From assembly GCF_003129485.1 (NCBI RefSeq), contig NZ_QFFG01000005.1, forward strand, positions 186,001-250,000: a DNA stretch of 64,000 nucleotides. Direction: 5' to 3'. Numbering within the stretch: the stretch's first letter is position 1; each line of letters starts with the position of its first letter. The notes below the pieces were generated by a model. It saw only the letters and a list, made by a program, of their open reading frames with translations. It was not told the origin of the DNA and did no database searches. This DNA is from Polaribacter aquimarinus (GTDB lineage: Bacteria; Bacteroidota; Bacteroidia; Flavobacteriales; Flavobacteriaceae). Shown here piece after piece: positions 51,913-63,500 of the stretch. Made by a program: the position numbers and the translations under genes.

Positions 51913-54588
51913 ATGAAAGTGAAACAAACCAAATTTATGCGTTTATCAGGATTAGAACCGCTAATCTTGAATGAAAACAGCAACTTTATCAATGTTGGAG
52001 AACGTACAAACGTAGCAGGCTCTCGTAAGTTTTTACGCTTAATTAAAGAAGAAAAATTTGATGAAGCCTTAGATATTGCAAGGCATCAAGTAGATGGTGG
52101 TGCACAAATTATCGACATTAATATGGATGATGGTTTGATTGATGGTAAAGAAGCAATGGTTCGTTTTTTAAACTTAATTGCTGCAGAACCAGATATTTGT
52201 AGAGTGCCTATTATGATTGATTCCTCAAAATGGGAAATCATAGAAGCTGGTTTACAAGTGGTGCAAGGTAAATGTGTGGTGAATTCAATTTCTTTAAAAG
52301 AAGGTGAAGAAAAATTCATATGGGAAGCTACTCAAATAAAACGTTATGGAGCAGCTGTAATTGTAATGGCTTTTGATGAAGTTGGGCAAGCAGATAATTA
52401 CGAACGCAGAATAGAAATTGCAAAACGTTCTTATGATGTTTTAGTAAACAAAGTAGGTTTTGCTTCAGAAGACATTATTTTCGATTTAAACATATTTCCT
52501 GTAGCAACAGGAATGGATGAGCATAAAAAAAATGCCATTGATTTTATTGAAGCTACGAAATGGGTAAGAGAAAATTTACCCAACGTTTCTGTAAGTGGAG
52601 GTGTGAGTAACGTGTCGTTTTCATTTAGAGGAAATAATACTGTAAGAGAAGCAATGCACTCAGTTTTCTTGTATTATGCCATTCAAAATGGAATGAATAT
52701 GGGAATTGTAAATCCTGCAATGTTAGAGGTGTATGATGATATTCCAAAGGATTTATTAGACCACGTAGAAGATGTAATTTTAGATAGACGTGATGATGCT
52801 ACAGAACGTTTACTTGATTTTGCAGAAACTGTAAAAGGAACTTCAAAAGAGAAAACAGCAGATTTATCTTGGAGAGAAAATCCGTTACAAGACAGAATTA
52901 CTCACGCTTTGGTAAAAGGAATTGATGCGTTTATTATAGAAGATGTAGAGCAAGCAAGACAAGAAGCTACAGCTCCTATTGAAGTGATTGAAGGGCATTT
53001 AATGATTGGGATGAACGTGGTTGGCGATTTGTTTGGAGCAGGTAAAATGTTCTTGCCACAAGTGGTAAAATCTGCACGTGTAATGAAAAAAGCAGTTGCG
53101 TATTTAAATCCGTTTATTGAGGCAGCAAAATCCGATAAATCAGAACCTGTTGGAAAAATATTAATGGCAACTGTTAAAGGTGATGTGCACGATATTGGTA
53201 AAAATATTGTTAGTGTGGTATTGGCTTGTAACAACTACGAGATTGTAGATTTAGGAGTGATGGTTCCACCAGAAAAAATCATTAAAACTGCAATTGATGA
53301 ACGCGTTGATGCTATTGGTTTAAGTGGATTAATTACACCATCTTTAGATGAAATGGTGTATTTGGCGAAAGAAATGCAGCGTCAAAATTTCGAAGTTCCT
53401 TTGTTAATTGGTGGTGCAACAACATCTAAAGCGCATACAGCTGTTAAGATTGATACGCAATATAAAAATGCAGTAGTGCACGTAAATGATGCATCAAGAG
53501 CAGTAACAGTTGTGGGTGATTTATTAAACAAAAAAACCGCTAATGCATACGTTGCAAAATTAAAGAAAGATTACGATGAATTTAGAACTAAGTTTTTAAA
53601 ACGAGGTAAAGAAAAGTCATACATTTCTATTGATGAAGCTCGCAAACGTAAATATAAAATTGATTGGGAAACTTCAGAAATTGTTAAACCAAAAGAATTA
53701 GGTATTCAAACTTTAGAACAATTAAGTTTAAAAGAATTGGTTCCGTTTATAGATTGGAGTCCGTTTTTTAGAAGTTGGGATTTACACGGTAAATTTCCAG
53801 ATATTCTAACAGATAAAGTTGTAGGTGAACAAGCTTCCATAATGTATGAAGAAGCCCAACAAATGATCGCAGAAATTATTGCAAATCAATCTTTAAAACC
53901 AAAAGCAATTTTTGGGTTGTTTGAAGCAAACTCAATCAATGAAGATGATATTTCTGTTCAGAAAAAAGGCAAAGAAGTTGCCATTTTTAGAACCTTACGT
54001 CAGCAATTAAAAAAACGCGAAGGAATTCCTAATATTTCTTTAGCAGATTTTGTTGCTCCTAAAGAAAGGAATAAAACAGATTATGTTGGTGCATTTTGTG
54101 TGGCTATTTTTGGAGCACAAGAATTGGCAGATTCATACAAAGCCAAAGAAGACGATTACAATGCAATTATGGCACAAGCCATTGCAGACAGGTTTGCTGA
54201 GGCTTTTGCTGAGTATTTGCACAAACAAATAAGAATCAAACACTGGGGTTATGCAGCAGATGAAGATTTGTCTAATGATGATTTAATAAAAGAAAGTTAC
54301 AAAGGAATTCGTCCTGCACCTGGTTATCCTGCTTGCCCCGATCATTTAGAAAAAGAAACGATTTGGGATTTATTAGATGTGGAAAATCAAATTGGAGTGA
54401 AGCTTACAGAAAGTTTAGCAATGTGGCCGGCAGCAGCAGTTTCTGGATATTACTTTGCCAACAAAGAAGCAAAATACTTTGGTTTGGGTAAAATTACTGA
54501 CGATCAACTTACTGATTATTCAGAAAGAAAAGGGATTAAAAAAGAGAAAGCAAGAAAATGGTTACATCCTAATTTAGCAAGTCAATAA
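51913..54588 (+). CDS. metH: Methionine synthase, folate/cobalamin/reactivation part (split MetH-C)
   Basis: The remaining 891 residues of MetH. In order: pterin-binding domain ([19 protein letters not shown]), the cobalamin cap and Rossmann domain with the B12 histidine in [11 protein letters not shown], and the reactivation domain ([13 protein letters not shown], then [14 protein letters not shown]). It transfers the methyl group from methyl-tetrahydrofolate via cobalamin to homocysteine. It works with the protein encoded just upstream and with MetF downstream. Confidence 0.97.
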   Translation: MKVKQTKFMRLSGLEPLILNENSNFINVGERTNVAGSRKFLRLIKEEKFDEALDIARHQVDGGAQIIDINMDDGLIDGKEAMVRFLNLIAAEPDICRVPIMIDSSKWEIIEAGLQVVQGKCVVNSISLKEGEEKFIWEATQIKRYGAAVIVMAFDEVGQADNYERRIEIAKRSYDVLVNKVGFASEDIIFDLNIFPVATGMDEHKKNAIDFIEATKWVRENLPNVSVSGGVSNVSFSFRGNNTVREAMHSVFLYYAIQNGMNMGIVNPAMLEVYDDIPKDLLDHVEDVILDRRDDATERLLDFAETVKGTSKEKTADLSWRENPLQDRITHALVKGIDAFIIEDVEQARQEATAPIEVIEGHLMIGMNVVGDLFGAGKMFLPQVVKSARVMKKAVAYLNPFIEAAKSDKSEPVGKILMATVKGDVHDIGKNIVSVVLACNNYEIVDLGVMVPPEKIIKTAIDERVDAIGLSGLITPSLDEMVYLAKEMQRQNFEVPLLIGGATTSKAHTAVKIDTQYKNAVVHVNDASRAVTVVGDLLNKKTANAYVAKLKKDYDEFRTKFLKRGKEKSYISIDEARKRKYKIDWETSEIVKPKELGIQTLEQLSLKELVPFIDWSPFFRSWDLHGKFPDILTDKVVGEQASIMYEEAQQMIAEIIANQSLKPKAIFGLFEANSINEDDISVQKKGKEVAIFRTLRQQLKKREGIPNISLADFVAPKERNKTDYVGAFCVAIFGAQELADSYKAKEDDYNAIMAQAIADRFAEAFAEYLHKQIRIKHWGYAADEDLSNDDLIKESYKGIRPAPGYPACPDHLEKETIWDLLDVENQIGVKLTESLAMWPAAAVSGYYFANKEAKYFGLGKITDDQLTDYSERKGIKKEKARKWLHPNLASQ

Positions 54589-54589
54589 A

Positions 54590-54826
54590 ATGGAGTTTAT
54601 AGAATTACATTTAGGAAGTTATATTATTTCTCACGGTTTTGATAAGAATAATAAAGAAATTGTTGTGCATATTCCAGCAGATAAATTCGGTAAGAAACTA
54701 ATAGCAATTTCTAGAATTAAGTCGTTAAGTGAAAAATATATTTTGACAGATTATGTAGAAGGAAGATGGATATATTGGGAATATCAAGAGAATTTCGAAG
54801 ATGTAAAAAAGCTGCTAAATAAGTAG
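54590..54826 (+). CDS. Small protein of unknown function between metH and metF
   Basis: A 78-residue protein with alternating polar and aromatic residues (LHLGSYIISHGFDKNNKEIV). It has no signal peptide or known motif. It starts one base after the metH stop, so it is cotranscribed. Its last codons run into a repeat element. I do not recognise it. Confidence 0.65.
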   Translation: MEFIELHLGSYIISHGFDKNNKEIVVHIPADKFGKKLIAISRIKSLSEKYILTDYVEGRWIYWEYQENFEDVKKLLNK

Positions 54827-54953
54827 CGTTAGCGATTGAAGTGACATCCTTTTTGGCTGTCAGTTCGAGTAAATTTTTGAGGAACGAAAAAATTTGTACC
54901 GAGAACAAAGCAAAAAAGATAAAACGTAAAGCGCGACCTGAAAGGTAACGCCC
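54826..54953 (+). repeat. REP-like repeat, copy A, upstream of metF, split by a second repeat
   Basis: It begins GCGTTAGCGATTGAA and ends GGTAACGCCC. It matches, inverted, copy B at 55931-56006. Copy A is longer because about 50 bases (54857-54906) of another repeat family are inserted after GACATCCTTTTT. The first base is the last base of the small gene's stop codon. Confidence 0.8.
54857..54906 (+). repeat. Nested REP-like element (TGTCAGTTCGAG family)
   Basis: It starts GGCTGTCAGTTCGAGT and ends ACCGAGAAC, with an A/T hairpin centre (AAATTTTT and AAAAAATTT around GAGGAACG). It is the same family as the element at 47027-47087 and splits copy A. Confidence 0.65.
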
Positions 54954-54965
54954 AAGAAATATAAA

Positions 54966-55922
54966 ATGAAGATTACAGATCACATAAAAAACGCGAACGG
55001 AAAAACATTGTTTTCGTTTGAAATAATTCCGCCAAAAAAAGGGAATAACATTCAAGATTTATATAATAATATAGATCCGTTAATGGAGTTTAAACCGCCT
55101 TTTATAGACGTAACCACATCTAGAGAAGAGTATGTTTACATAGATAAAGGCAATGGTTTATTAGATAGAAAAATTACCAGAATGCGCCCAGGAACTGTGG
55201 GTATTTGTGCAGCAATTAAGCATAAATATGATGTAGATACTGTGCCTCACGTGTTGTGTGGTGGCTTCACCAAAGAAGAAACAGAGTACGTTTTGGTAGA
55301 TTGTCATTATTTAGGAATAGATAATGTAATGGCTTTAAGAGGTGATGCTATGAGTCATCAAAAATATTTTATTCCAAATGAAGGAGGAAATCATTATGCT
55401 ACAGATTTGGTAAAACAGATTCAAGATTTAAATTGTGGTAAATATTTACACGATGTGATTGAGTCTACCAACAAAGCAGATTTTTGTATTGGAGTTGCTG
55501 GATATCCTGAAAAACACTTAGAAGCTCCTTCTTTGCAAACAGATTTAAAACGTTTAAAAGAAAAGGTAGATGCGGGTGCAGATTATGTGGTAACTCAGAT
55601 GTTTTTTGATAACAATAAGTATTTTGCTTTTGTAGATGCAGCAAAAAAAGCAGGAATTAATGTGCCAATTATTCCCGGTATAAAACCAATTGCTGTAAAA
55701 CGCCACTTGCAATTATTACCTCAAGTATTTAGAATCGACTTACCAGAAACCTTAATCTCTGAGGTAGAAAAGTGTAAAACAAACAAAGAAGTTCGTCAGG
55801 TAGGAATTGAGTTTGCTATACAACAATCCAAAGAATTATTGGCAGCAGGAGTTCCTGTTTTGCACTATTATTCTATGGGTAAAAGTGATAATATTCAAGC
55901 AATTGCATCAGAATTGTTTTAA
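54966..55922 (+). CDS. metF: Methylenetetrahydrofolate reductase
   Basis: MetF makes the methyl-tetrahydrofolate used by MetH. The 318-residue TIM-barrel flavoprotein starts with FSFEIIPPKKGNNIQ and contains ALRGDAMSHQ, the folate-binding DYVVTQMFFDN and the closing region VPVLHYYSMGKSDNI. It is the last gene of the riboswitch-led metH operon and is flanked on both sides by inverted copies of one repeat. Confidence 0.97.
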   Translation: MKITDHIKNANGKTLFSFEIIPPKKGNNIQDLYNNIDPLMEFKPPFIDVTTSREEYVYIDKGNGLLDRKITRMRPGTVGICAAIKHKYDVDTVPHVLCGGFTKEETEYVLVDCHYLGIDNVMALRGDAMSHQKYFIPNEGGNHYATDLVKQIQDLNCGKYLHDVIESTNKADFCIGVAGYPEKHLEAPSLQTDLKRLKEKVDAGADYVVTQMFFDNNKYFAFVDAAKKAGINVPIIPGIKPIAVKRHLQLLPQVFRIDLPETLISEVEKCKTNKEVRQVGIEFAIQQSKELLAAGVPVLHYYSMGKSDNIQAIASELF

Positions 55923-55930
55923 TTTTTTTT

Positions 55931-56006
55931 GGGCGTTTTAACGGGCTTTACACTATATCTTTTTTTCGTTCCTCAAAAAAGGATGTCGTTTCAATCCCTA
56001 ACGCGC
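55931..56006 (-). repeat. REP-like repeat, copy B, downstream of metF
   Basis: The reverse strand begins GCGTTAGGGATTGAAACGAC, continues ATCCTTTTTTGAGGAACG and ends AAAACGCCC. It is uninterrupted, about 76 bases, and inverted relative to copy A. It starts 8 bases after the metF stop. Confidence 0.8.
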
Positions 56007-56095
56007 TCACTCAACGAATTCAAAAGAATAAAGACTATTGATAGATAAATAGTAAAAAGCAATTTTTTTTAAATATTGAAAGTAAATAAAATGAT

Positions 56096-56103
56096 TACTT
56101 TTG
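56096..56103 (+). promoter_or_regulatory. Promoter of trxA
   Basis: TACTTTTG matches TANNTTTG, with a TTG at 56076-56078 (17-base gap). It lies 40 bases before the trxA start. This is one of the best two-part promoters in the window. Confidence 0.7.
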
Positions 56104-56143
56104 TATATCTAAAATTAAAGTAACATTAAAAAATATAAATAAA

Positions 56144-56461
56144 ATGGCATTAGAAATCACAGACGCAACTTTTGATGAAGTAGTATTAAAATCAGACAAA
56201 CCAGTATTAGTAGATTTTTGGGCTGCTTGGTGTGGACCTTGTAGAATGGTAGGGCCAATTGTTGATGAAATTCACGCTGAATATGAAGGTAAAGCTGTAG
56301 TTGGTAAAGTTGATGTAGATGCTAACCAAGAATTTGCTGCTAAATATGGTGTAAGAAATATACCAACGGTTTTAATTTTTAAAAACGGAGAAGTAGTAGA
56401 CAAGCAAGTAGGTGTTGCGCCTAAAAATGTATATACAGGTAAAATTGATGCAGCTATTTAA
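56144..56461 (+). CDS. trxA: Thioredoxin
   Basis: A 105-residue cytoplasmic thiol-disulfide carrier. The active site is [10 protein letters not shown], the cis-proline is in IPTVLIF, and [12 protein letters not shown] is typical of the C-terminus. It has its own promoter and terminator. Thioredoxin is the usual electron donor for CysH, so its nearness to the sulfur cluster makes sense. Confidence 0.98.
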   Translation: MALEITDATFDEVVLKSDKPVLVDFWAAWCGPCRMVGPIVDEIHAEYEGKAVVGKVDVDANQEFAAKYGVRNIPTVLIFKNGEVVDKQVGVAPKNVYTGKIDAAI

Positions 56462-56485
56462 TAGTTTAACATTTTATAATATCAC

Positions 56486-56515
56486 AAAGGTTTGGCTAAC
56501 GTCAAACCTTTTTTT
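56486..56515 (+). terminator. Terminator after trxA
   Basis: AAAGGTTTG (56486-56494) pairs perfectly with CAAACCTTT (56503-56511) around an 8-base loop, then a T tract. Confidence 0.92.
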
Positions 56516-56628
56516 ATTTTAGAACTTTACAATTCAAACAATTTCACTTCATTAATTTTTAGAAATTATATTCTATTTTTTTCTGTATGTTATTTTGTTT
56601 TTAAAGTTTAAAGCCTAAAACTAAATCA

Positions 56629-59187
56629 ATGAAGAATTTACTATGTTTTTTAATTCTCTTGTCTTTTTTTTCTTGTGATAATAAACAGGAAAAATTAACC
56701 TTAGAAAAAGGAATTTCTTTCGAATTAGCAAAATATAGAAAACAACAAATTTCTGATGTTGTTTATGATGTGCACTTTAAAATTCCTAAAGAGAAAAAAG
56801 CTCCAATAGCTTCAAGATTAGAACTCAATTTCACAATTAACGACTTAAAAAATGATGTTTTTCTAGATTTTAATGAAGATGCTTCAAAAATAAAATCGAT
56901 TAAAATTAACGGAGAAATATCAGAGATTAAACATCAGAAAGAACACGTAATTATTGATAAAACTAAACTGAATTTAGGTAAAAATTCAGTAGAAATATTT
57001 TTTGATGCAGGCGAAGTTTCTCTCAATAGAAATGATGAGTTTTTATACACATTATTAGTTCCAGATAGAGCAAGTACGTTGTTTCCTTGTTTTGACCAAC
57101 CGGATATAAAAGCGAAATACAATTTAAGAATTACAGCACCTAAGGATTGGAAGGTTTTAGCTGGCGCTTTCGAAGAAAGTGCAATAGAAATTGATGGTTT
57201 TGTAGAGCATACTTTTGCAACATCAGATGTAATGAGTACCTATTTATTTTCTTTTGTGGCTGGTAAATTTACAGAAGAAACTAAAAACCCTGGGACGTTT
57301 GATATGCGCTTTTTATACAGAGAAAACAATAAAGAAAAAATAAATGAAAGTGTAGATGAAGTGTTTAAAATTCACCAAAATTCTATAGATTTTTTAGAGG
57401 ATTATACAGTTGTGAAATTCCCGTTTCAAAAAATGGATTTTGCAGCAATTCCCCCTTTTCAATATGGAGGAATGGAACATGTTGGCGCAATTCAATACAG
57501 ACAATCTTCTTTGTTTTTAGATAAAAATGCTACTCAAAACAGAAAGTTAAGAAGAGCAAAATTAATTGCACACGAAACCTCTCATATGTGGTTTGGAGAT
57601 TTGGTAACAATGCGTTGGTTTAATGATGTTTGGATGAAAGAGGTTTTCGCCAATTTTATGGCAGATAAAATTGTGAATCCAGTATATCCAGAAGTTAATC
57701 ATAGATTAAGTTTTATGATGTCTCATTACCCAAGTGCGTATTCAGAAGACAGAACAAAAGGCACTAATGCAATTCGTCAATATTTGGGCAATCTAAAAAA
57801 TGCAGGTTCTTTATACGGAAGAATCATCTACAACAAAGCGCCCATTATGATGCGTCAATTAGAGTATTTGTTAGGCGAAGAAGCGTTTCAACAAGGAATT
57901 CAAGAATACATTAAAACTTACCAAAACTCCAATGCAGATTGGAATGAGCTCGTTTCAATTTTAGATAAAAAATCTGCAGGAGATATTAAAAGGTGGAGTG
58001 ATGTATGGGTGAATTCTTCTGGAAGACCTATTTTTTATGAAGAAATTGAAACCAATGAAAAGGGCAATGTCATTAAGTTTGTAATCCATCAAAAAGCAGA
58101 AGATGGTTCTAATAAGATTTGGACACAATCTTTTAAAATCAAATTGATAGATGAAAGAGGATATCAAAAAATTATTGGAATTAAAAATATGGGAAAATCT
58201 TTTGATATTACTTCAGCTACCAAAGATTTTAAACCAGGTCAAGTTTTATACAATACCAACGGATTTGGTTATGGTGTTTTTCCCATTTATAAAGATAAAA
58301 TCAATACTTATAAAGATATTAAGGACGAGGTTTCAAGAGGATATCAGTTTATCAATTTATATGAAAATATGCTGAATGGAGAAGTTTCTCCTTTAGAAAC
58401 CTATAAAGTCTATTTAGATGCAATTCAATCTGAAAAAAATGAGTTGATAACTAATTATTTATCTGGGAGACTTCAGAATGTATTTTGGACTTTTTTAAAT
58501 GATAAAGAACAAAAAAATATTCAGAATGAAACTGAAATTAAAATATATAATTTGTTAGAAAGTGAATTACCAAAAAATATAAAAAGAACACTTTTTGGTT
58601 TGTATCAATCTATTGCTTTTTCTAAAGTTGGGGTCAATAATTTATATGATATTTGGAATAAGGAGAAAACCATTAAAAACCTCTTTTTAAATGAAAATGA
58701 TTTTAGTTCTTTAGCAATGCGATTGGCTATTTTTAAGCATCCAAAAGCAAAGGAAATTTTAGAGCAACAACAATCACGAATTTCAAATTCAGATCGATTA
58801 AAACGTTTTAAATGGTTATTACCCTCTTTATCCTCAGATGAAAATGTGAGAGATAATTTTATGAAATCACTTTTAGAAAAAGAGAACAGAGAAAAAGAAT
58901 CTTGGGTGCAAACAGCTTTGAATAATATGCATCATCCATTGAGACAAAAATCATCCTCTAAACATTTAAAATCAATTTTAGATAAATTAGATGAGGTACA
59001 ACTAACAGGTGATATTTTCTTTCCTAAAGGATGGTTAGCTAGTTCTATTGGAAATTATTCTTCAAAAGAAGCCAAAAATATTTTAAATACGTTTTTAGAT
59101 GATAATCCAAATTACAATCCTATTTTGTTAAAGAAATTATTACAAACAACTGATAATTTAAAGCGAGCACAAAACATTAAAAAGTAA
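56629..59187 (+). CDS. M1-family aminopeptidase lipoprotein
   Basis: An 852-residue zinc aminopeptidase anchored by a lipobox (LSFFSCDNKQEK). The substrate motif GGMEHVGAIQ and the zinc site HETSH (315-319) with the third ligand Glu338 (MKEVFANF) are intact. An M1 beta-domain precedes them, and a long helical C-terminal domain (about 540-852) follows. It would trim peptides at the cell envelope. It is coupled to the DUF58 gene by a one-base gap. Confidence 0.93.
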   Translation: MKNLLCFLILLSFFSCDNKQEKLTLEKGISFELAKYRKQQISDVVYDVHFKIPKEKKAPIASRLELNFTINDLKNDVFLDFNEDASKIKSIKINGEISEIKHQKEHVIIDKTKLNLGKNSVEIFFDAGEVSLNRNDEFLYTLLVPDRASTLFPCFDQPDIKAKYNLRITAPKDWKVLAGAFEESAIEIDGFVEHTFATSDVMSTYLFSFVAGKFTEETKNPGTFDMRFLYRENNKEKINESVDEVFKIHQNSIDFLEDYTVVKFPFQKMDFAAIPPFQYGGMEHVGAIQYRQSSLFLDKNATQNRKLRRAKLIAHETSHMWFGDLVTMRWFNDVWMKEVFANFMADKIVNPVYPEVNHRLSFMMSHYPSAYSEDRTKGTNAIRQYLGNLKNAGSLYGRIIYNKAPIMMRQLEYLLGEEAFQQGIQEYIKTYQNSNADWNELVSILDKKSAGDIKRWSDVWVNSSGRPIFYEEIETNEKGNVIKFVIHQKAEDGSNKIWTQSFKIKLIDERGYQKIIGIKNMGKSFDITSATKDFKPGQVLYNTNGFGYGVFPIYKDKINTYKDIKDEVSRGYQFINLYENMLNGEVSPLETYKVYLDAIQSEKNELITNYLSGRLQNVFWTFLNDKEQKNIQNETEIKIYNLLESELPKNIKRTLFGLYQSIAFSKVGVNNLYDIWNKEKTIKNLFLNENDFSSLAMRLAIFKHPKAKEILEQQQSRISNSDRLKRFKWLLPSLSSDENVRDNFMKSLLEKENREKESWVQTALNNMHHPLRQKSSSKHLKSILDKLDEVQLTGDIFFPKGWLASSIGNYSSKEAKNILNTFLDDNPNYNPILLKKLLQTTDNLKRAQNIKK

Positions 59188-59188
59188 C

Positions 59189-60109
59189 ATGAATTTATCA
59201 GAAGTTAAATCAGCAGAAATAAAAAACTTAGACTTGTTAGCAAAACAAGTGGTAGAGGGTTTTATAACGGGTATGCATAAGAGCCCATTTCATGGGTTTT
59301 CTGTTGAGTTTTCAGAGCATAAATTGTATAATAAAGGAGAGAGTACACGTCATATCGATTGGAAATTGTTTGCAAAAACTGAAAAACTATACACCAAAAA
59401 ATATGAAGAAGAAACCAATTTAAGATGCCATATTATTATCGATAATTCTGCATCAATGCATTATCCCATTGTAAAAAAACAATCTGTTGATAGCTTAAAT
59501 AAAATTGGTTTTTCTACAGTGGCAGCGGCTGCTTTAATGGAAATTTTAAAAAGACAAAGAGATGCTGTGGGCTTAAGTATTTACTCTAATATATATGAAT
59601 ATTATGCTCCAGAAAAGGGGAGTGAGCGTCACAGAAAAATGTTGTTACATCAATTAGAACAGTTATTACTTTCAAAATCGAAAGCAAGTACAGAAACCTA
59701 TAAATACCTTCACGAAATTGCAGAAAAAATACACAGGCGTTCTTTGATTTTTTTGTTTACAGATATGTTTCAAACGACTAAAGAAGATGAAGCGTTATTC
59801 GAAGCTTTAAGGCATTTAAAATATAACAAACACGAGGTGGTTTTGTTCCATACATACGATGCTGAAACCGAATTTAACTTTGATTTTGACAATTCTCCTA
59901 AGAAAATGGTAGATCTAGAATCTGGAATAGAAATAAATATTCATTCAGAAAATGTTCAAGATCAATATATGAAATTGATAAATAATTACTTTAATAATTT
60001 GAAAAATAAATGCTTACAGTATAAGATAGACTATGTTTCTGTGGATATTAAATCTGGGTTTAATCCTGTATTAACTAAATATTTGGTGAGTAGAAGAAAT
60101 TTTAAATAA
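59189..60109 (+). CDS. DUF58-domain protein
   Basis: A 306-residue protein of the DUF58 family, related to von Willebrand A domains. The family signature is GESTRHIDWKLFAKTEKLY, and the metal-site-like motif is IIDNSASMH. DUF58 proteins usually work with MoxR AAA+ ATPases, but none is encoded here. No membrane helix is seen. The upstream aminopeptidase gene is probably cotranscribed, but a shared function is not clear. Confidence 0.9.
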   Translation: MNLSEVKSAEIKNLDLLAKQVVEGFITGMHKSPFHGFSVEFSEHKLYNKGESTRHIDWKLFAKTEKLYTKKYEEETNLRCHIIIDNSASMHYPIVKKQSVDSLNKIGFSTVAAAALMEILKRQRDAVGLSIYSNIYEYYAPEKGSERHRKMLLHQLEQLLLSKSKASTETYKYLHEIAEKIHRRSLIFLFTDMFQTTKEDEALFEALRHLKYNKHEVVLFHTYDAETEFNFDFDNSPKKMVDLESGIEINIHSENVQDQYMKLINNYFNNLKNKCLQYKIDYVSVDIKSGFNPVLTKYLVSRRNFK

Positions 60110-60147
60110 AATTTATCTTTTTTGTTTGCAAATATTAAAATCTATTA

Positions 60148-60155
60148 TATATTTG
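60148..60155 (+). promoter_or_regulatory. Promoter of tRNA-Asp
   Basis: TATATTTG matches TANNTTTG, with TTTG at 60125-60128, 19 bases upstream. Transcription would start about 10 bases before the mature tRNA. Confidence 0.7.
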
Positions 60156-60172
60156 CACCCGCTATAAGCAAC

Positions 60173-60246
60173 GGTCTGGTAGTTCAGCTGGTTAGAATAC
60201 CTGCCTGTCACGCAGGGGGTCGCGGGTTCGAGTCCCGTCCAGACCG
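60173..60246 (+). tRNA. tRNA-Asp (anticodon GTC)
   Basis: A 74-base cloverleaf: acceptor arms GGTCTGG and CCAGACC pair fully, the anticodon stem is CCTGC/GCAGG with loop CTGTCAC, the T-arm is GCGGG-TTCGAGT-CCCGT, and the discriminator base is G. The anticodon GTC (60207-60209) reads Asp codons. CCA is not encoded. Confidence 0.97.
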
Positions 60247-60250
60247 CAGA

Positions 60251-60277
60251 AAAGGGAAGTTTTACTTCCCTTTTTTT
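60251..60277 (+). terminator. Terminator after tRNA-Asp
   Basis: AAAGGGAAGT (60251-60260) pairs with ACTTCCCTTT (60264-60273) around TTT, followed by a T run. It starts 4 bases after the tRNA. Confidence 0.9.
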
Positions 60278-60555
60278 ATACTTGAAATTTTGTTTTCTTT
60301 TCCTTAAAATTTTTGCTTTTTTGTTTATAAACACTTGTTTTTAAGATAAATATTGATTTTTAATTTTTTTTTATTTAAGTTTGTTTCTTAAATAATGTCA
60401 TTAAATCCCTATATAATGAATAAAAAAACACTTCGCTTCTCTCATTGCTTTATGCAATTAAAAATTTATTTTCCAAAAAGAATAATTGTTAGGTTGCTTA
60501 ATATGAGTAACTTGTAATCGTTTTTTATTTAAAAAATTAAAAATCCCCTCCCCTT
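60278..60555. other. A/T-rich intergenic region before the giant surface protein
   Basis: This stretch is very A/T-rich with no open frame of note. No exact TANNTTTG box close to the next gene was recognised. A C-rich spot (CCCCTCCCC, 60545-60553) lies directly before the ATG and is unlike the usual A-rich ribosome-binding region here. Confidence 0.6.
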
Positions 60556-63500
60556 ATGATTTTAAATAAAAAGAAATTATTCAAAGAAATAATTTATTCA
60601 TATAATAAGACTGCTCTTTCAATATTAGTTTTAGCATTATTATTTCCTTTGTTTACTTTTTCTCAGGCAACCTTTGTTGGGAGTAATTCTAATTGTATTA
60701 ATACTAATGTGAATTCTATTACAATTAATATCCCTTCAGGTAATGTTAATGATTTACTTATTGCTGCAATAAGTTCTGATGAAAGAAATACTCAAACCTT
60801 TAACACTCCTTCTGGTTGGACTTTAATTCAATCTAATATTGCTCCTAATACCAATGCTTCATTAGCAGTGTATTATCGAGTTGCAGATGGTTCAGAAGGA
60901 GCAACTCAGGCATTTACTGTAGGTCTAAATGACGAACTTTGTGGGGCAATTATAAGATATGATGATGTTGATAACTTGCCAAATCCAATAGACGTTTCTG
61001 CTCTTGCAAGAGCCAATACTGGATCGGCAAACCCTCCAGCTATAACAACAAATAATAATTCTTCTACAGTAATAAATATTGTTGCTGTAGATGATACAGG
61101 TTCAATGTCAATACCATCTGGAACAACCGAAAGAGTCAATAATCAAAGTGACGCTCATCGTTTAGGTATTGCAGATGAGCAGCAATCAGTTGCAGGTTCA
61201 ATTAATCCAAGTACATGGGGAAATTCTAGTCAAGAATGGGTAGCGGTTACTTTAGCTTTTGGAGGTGTTGTAGTTATAGATCAATGCGATCCGGCAGCTT
61301 CTGGTAACACAGATTCAGATGGAGATGGTGTTTCTGATATTTGTGATTTAGATGATGATAACGATGGTGTCATAGATACAGATGAATATAATGGAACAAC
61401 ATACGGAAGCCAGGATTTAGGAGGTCTTTTAGCTTCTACAGGTACAGGTACTTTTGATCGAAAATCTGGAGTTGTAAATAATCTTACGTTTACATCTTCA
61501 CCTGTAGGACAAGATGGTACTTATATTTATACAGATATTAAAGAAACAGAAGTAGGTGCAGGTTTTATTAAAGCAACTTTTTTTCAAGATGGACAAGGAA
61601 CAGGTGGTACATCTGGGACAAGTCTAGGAGTTGTAGATGTAGATGCAGATAGAGTAAGTGAAACTACTATAGCAGACTCTTATATAGCATCAAACTATAT
61701 AAATATGATAGATTTTGATACCGACATCTTTACATTTACAATACAAACATGGTCTACTACAGGTTTATATACCTCTCCATCTGATATCAATTTTGTAGTT
61801 TATGATGGAACAGCTACTTTATCTGCTGCAACAGATTTAGGTGGTGGAGTTTTTGAATATACCCTAACCGGTACTTTAGAGAATAATTCAAAACTTAGAT
61901 TATCTTCAGCATCTGGCGAATTAATACAGCGCTTTATTTTTACTGGTATTGCAATGCCAAATAGATCTGGAGATAGAATACAGTTCGATTTTCAAAACAA
62001 TATCGAAACTGCTATAGACACTGATAAAGATGGTATAGCGGATTACTTAGACCTAGATTCTGATAACGATGGTATACCTGATGTTGTAGAATCTGGAGGA
62101 ACAGATTCAGATAGAGATGGTAGAGCAGATGGTATAGTTGGTGCATTAACTACAACCTATGGTATTCCTAGTACAGCAACTACTGGTCTTTCTCTAGTAA
62201 ATTCAGATAGTGATGCAATACCCGATTATTTAGATATTGATTCAGATAATGATGGTATTCCAGATAATATAGAAGCACAAACATCTTTAGCTTACATTCC
62301 ACCTAGTGGAATTGCTACTTCTATGAATGATGCAAATAATAATGGTGTTGATGATGATTATGAAATTAGTGGTAATATTGGTTTTGATCCTGTAAATACT
62401 GATTTAACTGATAATCCAGATTATTTGGATGCAGATTCTGATAATGATGGATACGACGATATTTCTGAAAATAGAGATACTAATAATACTCTAAGTAATT
62501 CTGATACTGATGGAGATGGTTTAGATAATAATTTTGATGATAATAACGACTCTAGTATTAATGGTTTTACTGTAAACGACGGATTAGGAACCAACCATAA
62601 AGTTACAGATATTGCTAATTTAGAAACTGCATTTGGAGATGAAGATAGCGATTTTAATCCAGGCTCTGGTGATGTCGATTTTAGAGATCGATTAGATACC
62701 GATAGAGACTCTATCGATGATGTAGAAGATTTAGATGATGATAATGACGGTATTTTAGATGTAGACGAATGTAATGGTACTATCAGTACAGAAAAATTAG
62801 GAGGTCTTTTAGCTACTACAGGTAGTACTTTTGTTCAGAAATCTGGAGTTGTAAATGATCTTTCATTTCCTTCTTCTCCAACTCCACTAAATAGTACTTA
62901 TACTTATACGGATATTAGAGAAACAGAAGTAACTTCAAACTCAATTAAGGCAACCTTTTTTAGAAATAATCAAGTTAGTTCTGGTGGTATTGGAACGTTA
63001 GACGTAGATGCAGGCAGCGTCTCTGAAACTACATTAATCAATTCTTATGTAGCTTCAAACTATGTAGAATTTATAGATATAGATGCAGATGTATTTACCT
63101 TTACACTACAAGTATGGTCCGTTTCTGGTCTCTATACGAATTCATCTGATATAACTCTGACTAAAACTGGAGGCTCTGGTACTTTATCTGCATTAACAGA
63201 TCTCGGCGGAGGCGTGTTTCAATGTACAGTATCTTCAGCTAGTAGTGGTCATAATACTAAGTTTACCCTTTCTTCCACTTCAGGAGAATTGATTAAAAGA
63301 TTTGTATTTACAGCTACAGATATTCCAAATACCTCGGGAGATAGGATACAAGTTGATTTTATAAATAGTATTTCTACCTGTACTGATGAAGATGATGACG
63401 GAACCCTAAACTCATTAGATACAGACTCAGATAATGATGGTTGTCCTGATGCTTTAGAAGGTAATGGAGGTTTTGTGTATGCAGATTTAGATACTAATGG

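Noticed and set aside
60122..60334. Short open frames on both strands across the tRNA
   Set aside because: They are read through tRNA-Asp and its terminator and have no protein-like features.
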